Below are positions 8,177 to 16,865 of a stretch of 20,511 nucleotides of DNA, piece after piece. The stretch's first letter is position 1; each line of letters starts with the position of its first letter. The notes under the pieces are model-generated. The model did no database searches and was not told the origin of the DNA. It saw only the letters and a list, made by a program, of their open reading frames with translations. The position numbers and the translations under genes were made by a program. The DNA comes from Pseudaestuariivita sp. (GTDB lineage: Bacteria > Pseudomonadota > Alphaproteobacteria > Rhodobacterales > Rhodobacteraceae): NCBI GenBank assembly GCA_020629995.1, contig JAHDCH010000014.1:1-20511 (forward strand), written 5' to 3'.

Positions 8177-8198
<22 letters not shown>
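7461..8198 (+). CDS. SGNH/GDSL-family hydrolase, membrane-anchored or exported (245 aa)
   Basis: SGNH blocks are visible as [11 protein letters not shown] (Ser60), GVND (122-125) and EDGYHPG (D214, H217). The N-terminus has a hydrophobic stretch, [16 protein letters not shown] (10-25), without a clear cleavage site, so a signal anchor is likely, followed by a Pro/Gly-rich linker to residue 50. GDSS instead of GDSL and VFGVND are usual in the SGNH 'GDSL-like lipase' branch distinct from TesA. It starts inside the stop of the phosphatase gene (ATGA), and the ATG at 7461 is therefore preferred over 7401. It is the second SGNH enzyme near the YbbAP genes. Its 3' end overlaps gcvP by 22 bases in convergent orientation. 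The substrate is unknown. Confidence 0.85.
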
Positions 8199-11017
<2,819 letters not shown>

Positions 11018-11087
11018 CTCGGCCTCCATTGGCTCTGCGCCGGGGCACGATGCGCCGCGCCCCTGCTTCTTCTCTTTTCAAATATGG

Positions 11088-11109
11088 AAAATACCCGGCT
11101 GGCCCCGGG
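11088..11109 (-). terminator. Possible weak intrinsic terminator or processing stem-loop between gcvH and gcvP
   Basis: On the minus strand CCCGG, a six-base loop and CCGGG are followed by TATTTT, three bases after the gcvH stop. The 5-bp GC stem plus short U-rich tail is the minimum for an intrinsic terminator. Because gcvP must be transcribed too, read-through would be partial; the element could raise GcvH relative to GcvP or mark an RNA end. The rest of the 94-base gap is AG-rich and holds the gcvP ribosome site. Confidence 0.3.
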
Positions 11110-11111
11110 CG

Positions 11112-11471
11112 TCAGCCTACGAATTTCTTGTAGGCCGCCTCGTCCATCATGTCGTCCATCTGCGAGGGGTCCGCCGCCTTCATCTTGAAAAACCATGCGT
11201 CGCCCATGGGGTCGTCGTTCACCTTGCCCGGCTCGTCGACGAGCGCCGCGTTAACCTCGACGATTTCGCCGTCAATGGGCGCGAGGATGTCGGACGCAGC
11301 CTTGACGCTTTCGATCACGACCACTTCGTCGTCTTTCGACACTTCGGTGCCCTCCTCGGGCAGCTCGACAAAGACGATGTCGCCCAGCTGTTCGCTGGCG
11401 TGTTCGGTGATGCCCACTACGATCACGCCGTCTTCTTCGCGCAGCCACTCGTGCTCTTCTGTAAATTTCAT
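11112..11471 (-). CDS. gcvH: Glycine cleavage system H protein (119 aa)
   Basis: A small acidic lipoyl carrier. The start [10 protein letters not shown], the [19 protein letters not shown] block and the lipoylation motif ESVKAASD (Lys57) are all characteristic. It shuttles the aminomethyl group from GcvP to GcvT and the dihydrolipoyl arm to lipoamide dehydrogenase. The ATG at 11471 has GGGAG six bases upstream; the in-frame extension to 11588 is only overlap with gcvT. It is slightly shorter than the ~125-129 aa typical of the family. The gene lies 10 bases after the gcvT stop, so it is co-transcribed with gcvT. Confidence 0.97.
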   Translation of the reverse strand: MKFTEEHEWLREEDGVIVVGITEHASEQLGDIVFVELPEEGTEVSKDDEVVVIESVKAASDILAPIDGEIVEVNAALVDEPGKVNDDPMGDAWFFKMKAADPSQMDDMMDEAAYKKFVG

Positions 11472-11481
11472 GGTTGTCTCC

Positions 11482-12597
11482 CTATCGCTTGAAACCTGCC
11501 GGCACGAACGGCAGGTCACTGACCTCGACCGCCATGCGTTTGCCTCTGACCTCGCCCCACAGCCTCGTGCCACGACGCGCGCTTGCATCGGCCACGTATC
11601 CCATTGCCACCGGTGCGCCGACCGTCGGGCCGAAGGTGCCCGAGGTCACCTCGCCCACCTGCGCGCCGCCCGTCTCCGCATCGAACAGCGGCACGCCCGT
11701 GCGCATCGGCGCCCGCCCTTCGGGCTTCAGCCCGACGCGGTGCCTGACGGCCCCGTTTGCAATCTCGTCCAGAATGCGCCCGGCGCCCGGAAAGCCGCCC
11801 TCGCGGGTGCCGCCGGCGCGTCGCGCCTTCTGGATCGCCCAGACCAGACCGGCCTCGACCGGCGTTGTTCCGGCATCAATGTCCTGCCCATAAAGGCACA
11901 GCCCCGCCTCAAGCCGCAGCGAGTCGCGCGCGCCCAGCCCCACCGGGCTGACACCGGGCTTGCTCAGCAGTGTCTTGACCAACAGCTCGGCCGCCGCCTC
12001 GGGCACTGAAATCTCATAGCCGTCCTCGCCCGTGTAGCCCGAGCGCGAGACCCAGCATTCCGCCCCTGCCAGGGCGTGCGTCGCCACATCGAGGAATCGC
12101 ATGCCGGCCACATCGGCGTTCAGGTCAGCCAGCGCCGCTTCGGCACCGGGCCCCTGCAGCGCGATCAGCGCGCGGGTCTCGACCAGTTTGACATGGATGC
12201 CCCTGGGTTCCAGTGCCGCGCGCATGCGCGCCACATCCTCGGTCACGCAGGCCGCATTGACCACCACGTAAAGATGATCCCCGCGATTGGCGACCATCAG
12301 GTCATCCTCGATCCCGCCGGCGTCATTCGTGAAAAAGCCATAGCGCTGGCGCCCTTCGGCCAGCCCGACGATGTCCTGCGGCACCAGCGCCTCGAAGGCC
12401 TCGGCGACGCCCTCACCGCGCAGGATCACCTGGCCCATGTGGCTGACATCAAACAGGCCGGCCGCCTCGCGGGTGGCCTGGTGTTCGGCCATCACGCCAT
12501 CGTACTGAACAGGCATCTCCCACCCGGCAAAGGGCACCATGCGCGCTCCACGCGCCACGTGCTGATCAAAGAGAGGGGTGCGTTTCAGATCGCTCAT
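11482..12597 (-). CDS. gcvT: Glycine cleavage system T protein, aminomethyltransferase (371 aa)
   Basis: N-terminal [21 protein letters not shown], then FDVSHMGQ and [14 protein letters not shown], identify the tetrahydrofolate-dependent aminomethyltransferase. It makes 5,10-methylene-THF and ammonia from aminomethyl-lipoyl-GcvH. A C-terminal barrel domain (GAPVAMGYV to [12 protein letters not shown]) completes the protein, and the length is normal. The ATG at 12597 has GGAAGA upstream; an open frame continuing to 12846 runs through the riboswitch and is not coding. First gene of gcvT-gcvH-gcvP, preceded by the tandem glycine riboswitch, which should raise expression when glycine is abundant. 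Confidence 0.97.
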   Translation of the reverse strand: MSDLKRTPLFDQHVARGARMVPFAGWEMPVQYDGVMAEHQATREAAGLFDVSHMGQVILRGEGVAEAFEALVPQDIVGLAEGRQRYGFFTNDAGGIEDDLMVANRGDHLYVVVNAACVTEDVARMRAALEPRGIHVKLVETRALIALQGPGAEAALADLNADVAGMRFLDVATHALAGAECWVSRSGYTGEDGYEISVPEAAAELLVKTLLSKPGVSPVGLGARDSLRLEAGLCLYGQDIDAGTTPVEAGLVWAIQKARRAGGTREGGFPGAGRILDEIANGAVRHRVGLKPEGRAPMRTGVPLFDAETGGAQVGEVTSGTFGPTVGAPVAMGYVADASARRGTRLWGEVRGKRMAVEVSDLPFVPAGFKR

Positions 12598-12633
12598 ACC
12601 GTCTTCCGTCTGTCGTCCGGATCGGGATGAACC

Positions 12634-12672
12634 GGCACCATGAGACGCGGCTGTCGCGCCGCGCGTGGTGCC
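12634..12672 (-). promoter_or_regulatory. Candidate riboswitch expression platform hairpin
   Basis: Directly after the P1 stem of the second glycine aptamer, GGCACCA (12672-12666) is complementary to TGGTGCC (12640-12634), enclosing an inner GCGGC/GCCGC hairpin. No U-tract follows and the gcvT ribosome site lies ~30 bases further on, so neither an intrinsic terminator nor simple Shine-Dalgarno occlusion fits well. It could compete with folding of aptamer 2 or affect Rho. Pairing is seen; the role is inferred. Confidence 0.4.
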
Positions 12673-12823
12673 CCCTCTGTCCTTCGGCCTGAGATCGCTA
12701 TCCCTTCGGCGCCCCGGCTTGCCCGGGGTCTCTCCAGAGTTCGTGTCGCCAGGTCGGTCCCTTGGGCCTGAGAGTTTCCGGGGCGGTTGCTCCTTCGGCA
12801 GGGCGCGGTGCCCTTCTCCCGAT
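12666..12823 (-). promoter_or_regulatory. Tandem glycine riboswitch (two aptamers) upstream of gcvT
   Basis: Read on the minus strand, aptamer 1 starts with CGGGAGA near 12822 and has the conserved GCCGAAGGAGCAACCG (12799-12784) and ACTCTCAGGCC (12775-12765). Aptamer 2 starts CTCTGGAGAGACC near 12741, with GCGCCGAAGGGATAGC (12712-12697) and ATCTCAGGCC (12695-12686). Its P1 stem closes by CTCTG pairing with CAGAG. These are hallmarks of the gcvT-element, where two glycine aptamers act together as an ON switch. Position 70-230 bases before the gcvT start fits. Open frames crossing this region are shadows. Confidence 0.93.
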
Positions 12824-12833
12824 CTGACAACGG

Positions 12834-12879
12834 CAGAATTGCACACAAGCGCCGACAGGCGTCAAGCGATTCCACTATA
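12834..12879 (-). promoter_or_regulatory. Candidate promoter region for the gcv operon
   Basis: Upstream of the riboswitch the minus strand has TTGACG (12865-12860), a good -35 match, followed ~17-19 bases on by the AT-rich but poor -10 candidate AATTCT. A separate TATAGT (12879-12874) is a good -10 match but lacks a matching -35. One of these probably drives gcvT-gcvH-gcvP; sequence alone does not decide. Confidence 0.35.
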
Positions 12880-12917
12880 GGAAACTTGGCTTTTTAGTCC
12901 TGACCGGGCGCGCGGGC

Positions 12918-13613
12918 TTACCCCTGATCTTCGCCGCGACATATTCCTTCAATTTCAGCCCCACCCCATGGAAGAATCGTATCCATAGGCGGCAAGCGCG
13001 AGATCGGTATTTCCTTTGCGATCATCGTGCGCAGCCGTTCTGTGCGAGGCGCGTGGGGGTCCAGCGCGGCGCAGCAGATATATTCCTCGACAATGGCGCC
13101 TTGCTGTTCATAGCCATAGTCCAGAAACGCGCGCGTGGTGCTGGGATCAAACAGATAAGGATCCTCGATGCGCGCGTGTTCGCGCGCCGCCTTCAGCGGG
13201 TGATATTTCGTGCGTGCCCGGTTCTGCCATTGCCAGACATGCGTCAGCTCGTGACCCAGCAGCATCGCTTCGAACAGATGCAGCTTGCGTGGAAACTCCG
13301 GCAGGTAGTTCGGCAAGGTGAAATCACGGCTGAAATAGACGCGGTTGAACAGAACCAGCGCCGCAGGCGACCCGGTCACCTCTTCCCCGGTTGCCGGAGG
13401 AAAGATCCGCTCCTGGCAGGTCACCCGCGGGCGTACCGGGATGGTCAGCGTATAGGCGCGCAGCGGTGCATTGGCGACCAGTCGTACCCGGCTTGTGTCA
13501 ATCGCATTGCCGTGGATCGTGGCAGCAAAGGCCTTTTCCGTTTCGGTCAGTGGCCGCCCGCAGGCGGCCAGCATCCCAACTCCAAACAAAAAGGCAGCAA
13601 ACAGGCGCAACAT
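12918..13613 (-). CDS. Putative zinc-metallopeptidase-like lipoprotein downstream of znuA (231 aa)
   Basis: The N-terminus MLRLFAAFLFGVGMLAAC is a lipoprotein signal with Cys18 at the lipobox, so the protein should be anchored at the periplasmic side of the inner or outer membrane. The mature chain has a gluzincin-like zinc signature: HELTH at 121-125 and a downstream YGYEQQ with E169 as plausible third ligand. HELTHVWQWQ resembles the DUF4157 / vgr-related metallopeptidase motif. Four cysteines (66, 180, 181, 225) may form disulfides. The ATG at 13613 is 9 bases after the znuA stop, so both are probably on one Zur-controlled transcript. It could be a protease, a zinc-storing lipoprotein or an inactive relative; no substrate can be named. 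Confidence 0.8.
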   Translation of the reverse strand: MLRLFAAFLFGVGMLAACGRPLTETEKAFAATIHGNAIDTSRVRLVANAPLRAYTLTIPVRPRVTCQERIFPPATGEEVTGSPAALVLFNRVYFSRDFTLPNYLPEFPRKLHLFEAMLLGHELTHVWQWQNRARTKYHPLKAAREHARIEDPYLFDPSTTRAFLDYGYEQQGAIVEEYICCAALDPHAPRTERLRTMIAKEIPISRLPPMDTILPWGGAEIEGICRGEDQG

Positions 13614-13622
13614 GCCTTTACG

Positions 13623-14714
13623 CTACAGCGGCTTTGCGCACTCCGCCAGCGCTTCGGCAAGCGCGTTCAGCAAAGCGGGATAGAAACCGGGGCCCGGGGC
13701 AACAGTGCGCCCCAAAGGATCCAGCGACACCACCCGGTGCGGCACATCGCCCAGCACGCTGTCCACCTGGCGTGCGGGAACTGACGGATCGCTCAGCACA
13801 CAGATCCCGGCCCGGCCCTGCAGTGATATCTGCAGCTCTTGCAGCCGCTTGGCGCCGGGTGCCGCACCGCTTGCCGCGCGGACCGACCCTTCGATGCGCA
13901 GCCCGAAATGGTCTTCGAGGTACTGATAGGCGTCATGGGATGACACCAACACACGCGCATCAAGGCCGGACACGGCCAGCGCGACATCTGCCTCGGCCCG
14001 TGTGATGGCTTCGGCACCGGTTCTGGCGTTGGAAAGGTATGTTTGTGCACGCGCCGGATCGATCCGGGCCAGTTCATTGGCAACAACGGTCAACCACAGG
14101 CGCGCATTGGCTGGATCAAGCCAGGCATGCGGGTCGCTTGCCCCTTCTGCGTGGTCATGATCGTCATCTGCGCCGTGGTTTTCATCCTTGTGCGCGTTTT
14201 CTTCGTGCCCATGGTCGTCGTCCTTGTGGGCATCCCCTTCGTGCGCGTGGTCATCATGGGCGTCTTCGTCATGGCCATGGTCATTATGATCGTCATGCTC
14301 GTCATGCTCGTCATGCTCGTCATGCTCGTCATGCTCGTCATGCTCGTGGATCGCGCCGGCACGCATGGTCAACACGTTCGATCCGGGCACCGCCATCAGC
14401 TCCAGATGTGGCGCTTGTCCGGCAAGCTGTTCGCGCGCCTTGGCAAATGGTGGAGACATCGCAACTCCGGTCCAGACCACCAGTTCAGCCTCTTGCAGCG
14501 CCGCTGCTTCCGACGGGCGCATTTGGTGCGTGTGCGGCTCGGCATCCGGCCCCATCAGAACAGCCGGCATCCCCACGCCATCCATCACCTGCGCCACCAG
14601 CCCCTGCACAGGCAGAATATCGGTCACGACGCGCGGCGGCGCATCCTGTGCAAAACCGGACGAACCAGCCCCAACAAGGAGCGCGGCAAGAGTGAAACGG
14701 AGGGGTCGGATCAT
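13623..14714 (-). CDS. znuA: Zinc ABC transporter substrate-binding protein ZnuA (363 aa)
   Basis: A periplasmic cluster 9 (A-I) binding protein. The signal peptide ends near GFAQ (residue ~23). Zinc ligands are recognisable in EPHTHQMRPS (H61), SDPHAWLDP (H196) and VSSHDAYQYLED (H260). Between ~123 and 188 lies an acidic, His-rich loop with 20 histidines, diagnostic of zinc rather than manganese binding proteins. The loop begins with six exact EHD triplets. C305 and C359 could form a disulfide. The ATG at 14714 has GAGG five bases upstream. It diverges from zur-znuC-znuB across a Zur-like operator and is followed at 9 bases by a putative metalloprotease-like lipoprotein. ZnuA delivers zinc to ZnuB/ZnuC. 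Confidence 0.96.
   Translation of the reverse strand: MIRPLRFTLAALLVGAGSSGFAQDAPPRVVTDILPVQGLVAQVMDGVGMPAVLMGPDAEPHTHQMRPSEAAALQEAELVVWTGVAMSPPFAKAREQLAGQAPHLELMAVPGSNVLTMRAGAIHEHDEHDEHDEHDEHDEHDDHNDHGHDEDAHDDHAHEGDAHKDDDHGHEENAHKDENHGADDDHDHAEGASDPHAWLDPANARLWLTVVANELARIDPARAQTYLSNARTGAEAITRAEADVALAVSGLDARVLVSSHDAYQYLEDHFGLRIEGSVRAASGAAPGAKRLQELQISLQGRAGICVLSDPSVPARQVDSVLGDVPHRVVSLDPLGRTVAPGPGFYPALLNALAEALAECAKPL
14291..14344. repeat. Six tandem copies of a 9-bp unit inside znuA
   Basis: On the plus strand CGTCATGCT repeats six times without mismatch; on the coding strand this is GAGCATGAC, encoding Glu-His-Asp. It forms the start of the histidine-rich zinc loop. The unit is a multiple of three, so copy-number slippage would change loop length without breaking the frame. 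Confidence 0.95.
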
Positions 14715-14734
14715 GGGAGCCTCATCGGTCAGAT

Positions 14735-14751
14735 ATGTTATGATATAACAT
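14735..14751. promoter_or_regulatory. Zur-box-like operator shared by znuA and zur-znuCB
   Basis: The palindrome ATGTTATGATATAACAT has perfect 7-bp arms around a 3-base centre, in the 101-base gap between divergent znuA and zur. TGTTAT-N3-ATAACA resembles alphaproteobacterial Zur operators and is the only strong dyad in the gap. A possible znuA -10 (TATCAT on the minus strand) lies inside it, and the candidate zur -35 begins 10 bases beyond. Zinc-bound Zur would thus repress znuA directly and probably zur-znuCB. Confidence 0.75.
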
Positions 14752-14760
14752 TCAAAGCGC

Positions 14761-14789
14761 TTGATAGGCCCGCCGCGATCCCATATCAA
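14761..14789 (+). promoter_or_regulatory. Candidate sigma70-type promoter of zur-znuC-znuB
   Basis: TTGATA (14761-14766) and TATCAA (14784-14789) are separated by 17 bases, with 5/6 and 4/6 matches to consensus. Transcription would start around 14796, leaving a ~20-base leader with AGGAG eight bases before the zur ATG. Confidence 0.45.
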
Positions 14790-14815
14790 CCACAAACCGT
14801 CTAAGGAGCGCGCAT

Positions 14816-15310
14816 ATGGAGCCCATAGGCTTTGCCCAGCATGATCATTCCGCCTGTATTTCGACCGGCGTGGCACAGGCCGAGGCCGCTTGTGCCGAAC
14901 GCGGGGTGCAGTTGACGCCGGTGCGCCGCCGCGTGCTCGAACTGTTGCTGGAGCGCCACCGCGCGCTTGGCGCCTATGACATTCTCGAGGTTTTGCGCAG
15001 CGAAGGCCTCGGATCGCAGCCGCCCGTCGCGTACCGCGCCCTCGACTTTCTGGTGACGCAAGGCTTTGCGCATCGGATCGAAGCGCTCAACGCCTTTACT
15101 GCCTGCACGACGCCCGGGTCAGACCATGTTCCGGCTTTTCTGATCTGCCGCAGATGCAGCGCAGTGGCCGAAACCGTGACCGATCTGGCGCCCGGAGCCT
15201 TGCGCACCAGCGCCGCCGCCACTGGCTTTGAGATTGAAAGCACCGTGGTCGAAGCTCAGGGACACTGCGCCGCGTGCCGCGGGGCCGCCCTGAAAGCCGG
15301 CCCCGCATGA
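14816..15310 (+). CDS. zur: Zinc uptake regulator Zur, Fur family (164 aa)
   Basis: A Fur-fold repressor. It has an N-terminal winged helix (TPVRRRVLELLLERHRALGAYDILEVL, then PPVAYRALDFLVTQGFAHRIE) and a C-terminal dimerisation domain. Two CxxC pairs form a structural zinc site: CRRC (C111, C114) and CAAC (C151, C154). FTACTTPGSDH supplies probable regulatory ligands (C97, H104). Zur rather than Fur is chosen because of the CxxC spacing, the PPVAYRAL helix and the znu context. The ATG at 14816 has AGGAG upstream. Its stop overlaps the znuC start (ATGA), so regulator and transporter are made together. It is expected to act at the palindrome at 14735-14751. Confidence 0.94.
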   Translation: MEPIGFAQHDHSACISTGVAQAEAACAERGVQLTPVRRRVLELLLERHRALGAYDILEVLRSEGLGSQPPVAYRALDFLVTQGFAHRIEALNAFTACTTPGSDHVPAFLICRRCSAVAETVTDLAPGALRTSAAATGFEIESTVVEAQGHCAACRGAALKAGPA

Positions 15311-16059
15311 CCCCCCTGATCCGGGCCGAAGGCCTGTGTGTAACGCTCGACGGGCGCGACGTACTGCGGGACGTCAGCATGGAGGTGGCACGAGGCGAAG
15401 TGGTCACGATCGTCGGGCCCAACGGATCGGGCAAGTCGACCTTGCTGCGCGCGCTGCTGGGTGCCCTGCCCGCCAAGGCCGGCCGCGTGACCCGTGCGCC
15501 GGATCTGCGGATCGGATATGTTCCGCAAAAGGTGCACATCGACAGCGCCTTGCCCATGACCGTGGCGCGGTTTCTTGACCTGCCCCGGATCAACCACAGC
15601 ATTCCCCGCGACGAGGTGCTGGAACAGGCCGGCGCAACCGGGCTCGAAGGCAAGCAGATGGCCGAATTGTCCGGCGGGCAATTCCAGCGGGTGCTGATGG
15701 CGCGCGCGCTTCGGACACGGCCGGACCTTCTGGTGCTGGACGAGCCGACACAGGGTCTTGACCAGCCCGGGTCGGCGGCGTTCTACCGGCGGATAGATGC
15801 CTTGCGCCAAAGCCTTGGAACCGGTGTCCTGATGGTCAGCCACGAGCTGCATGTCGTCATGGCCGCGTCGGACCGGGTGATCTGCCTGAACGGGCACGTT
15901 TGCTGTGCAGGCGCGCCGGCCCAGGTGGCCTCGGCCCCCGAATACCGCGCCTTGTTCGGCACAGGCACGCAAGGCGCGCTGGCGCTCTATCGGCACGAAC
16001 ACGACCACAGCCACCATCATCACGGCCAAGACCACGACCACCCGCATGAGCATGTTTGA
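15307..16059 (+). CDS. znuC: Zinc ABC transporter ATP-binding protein ZnuC with His-rich tail (250 aa)
   Basis: The ATPase motifs are GPNGSGKST (37-45), LSGGQFQR (121-128), LLVLDEP (141-147) and switch His179. The C-terminal 21 residues after LALYR contain 11 histidines with Asp/Glu, a likely cytosolic zinc-binding tail that could sense or buffer incoming zinc. The ATG at 15307 overlaps the zur stop by ATGA; an in-frame upstream start at 15274 is not supported. The end overlaps znuB by 14 bases. With ZnuB it drives high-affinity zinc import from ZnuA. Confidence 0.95.
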   Translation: MTPLIRAEGLCVTLDGRDVLRDVSMEVARGEVVTIVGPNGSGKSTLLRALLGALPAKAGRVTRAPDLRIGYVPQKVHIDSALPMTVARFLDLPRINHSIPRDEVLEQAGATGLEGKQMAELSGGQFQRVLMARALRTRPDLLVLDEPTQGLDQPGSAAFYRRIDALRQSLGTGVLMVSHELHVVMAASDRVICLNGHVCCAGAPAQVASAPEYRALFGTGTQGALALYRHEHDHSHHHHGQDHDHPHEHV

Positions 16060-16834
16060 CGATTTCTTCGTGCGGGCCACGCTGGCTGGGATTGGCGTGG
16101 CGCTGGCCGCCGCGCCGCTTGGGTGTTTCGTGGTGTGGCGCCGCATGGCCTATTTCGGCGATGCCACAGCATACGCATCCTTGCTGGGCGTTGCTCTGGC
16201 GCTGGCCACCGACGTGCCGGTGTTCATAGGCGCCATCATTGCAGCCATAGCCATGGCCGCGACAGTGGCACTGTTGTCCGAAAGGCGCGTGCCCGGCGAT
16301 ACGCTGTTGGGGGTCTTGGCCCATGGCGCGCTGGCCCTCGGGCTGATGGCCGCGTCACTGGTTCCCGGCGTGCGGGTCGACCTGTCATCCTACCTTTTTG
16401 GCGACATTCTGGCGGTGGGGTTGACCGACCTGCTGGTGATATGGAGCGGCGCCGCGCTGACGCTAGCGTTGCTCACCTGGCGCTGGTCGCGGCTGTTGAC
16501 CGTAACGCTGAGCCCCGATCTTGCGCAGGCTGACGGACTGTCGCCTCCGCGCGAAAGCCTTGGGATGATCCTGGCGCTCGCTTGCCTGGTGGCAGTTGCG
16601 ATCAAGGTGGTCGGTGTCCTGCTGATTGTTGCGCTGTTGCTGATCCCGGCGGCGGCTGCGCGCCCTTTTTCGCGCACGCCCGAACATATGGCTGTTCTGG
16701 CCGCCGTGATCGCGGTTGCCTCGGCGGTGGTGGGGCTGCGACTTTCGTTGGTGCTCGATACCCCTCCGGGTCCTTCGATCGTTTGCGTGTCGGGCGCGGC
16801 CTTTCTGATCGGGCGGATGATCCGGCGCGCTTGA
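16046..16834 (+). CDS. znuB: Zinc ABC transporter permease ZnuB (262 aa)
   Basis: A polytopic inner-membrane protein of the ABC-3 family with about seven to eight hydrophobic segments. Characteristic stretches are WRRMAYFGDATAYASLLG (after the first helix), VPGDTLLGVLAHGALALGL and SYLFGDILAV. IKVVGVLLIVALLLIPAAAAR in the second half is the ABC-3 hallmark. Length is normal. The start is either ATG 16046 or ATG 16052, both inside the 3' end of znuC; the first is listed. Third gene of zur-znuC-znuB. It is followed after 31 bases by a flavin monooxygenase gene with no visible terminator, so read-through is possible. Confidence 0.94.
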   Translation: MSMFDDFFVRATLAGIGVALAAAPLGCFVVWRRMAYFGDATAYASLLGVALALATDVPVFIGAIIAAIAMAATVALLSERRVPGDTLLGVLAHGALALGLMAASLVPGVRVDLSSYLFGDILAVGLTDLLVIWSGAALTLALLTWRWSRLLTVTLSPDLAQADGLSPPRESLGMILALACLVAVAIKVVGVLLIVALLLIPAAAARPFSRTPEHMAVLAAVIAVASAVVGLRLSLVLDTPPGPSIVCVSGAAFLIGRMIRRA

Positions 16835-16865
16835 CGGGCGGGCCCGGACCGGATCACCTTGCCGT

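Noticed and set aside
12598..12846. N-terminal extension of gcvT (and plus-strand small ORFs) through the leader
   Set aside because: The region folds as the two glycine aptamers, and GcvT family alignment begins at [13 protein letters not shown]; the extension has no protein-like features.
14291..14344. Short tandem repeat considered as a CRISPR or iteron array
   Set aside because: Units are 9 bp, contiguous without spacers, and lie inside znuA in frame, so they encode a protein repeat.
14043..14804. Plus-strand open frame opposite znuA with a Met/Leu/Val-rich repeat resembling membrane helices
   Set aside because: The apparent hydrophobic repeat is only the reverse reading of the (Glu-His-Asp) array; znuA is firmly identified by its ligands and signal peptide.
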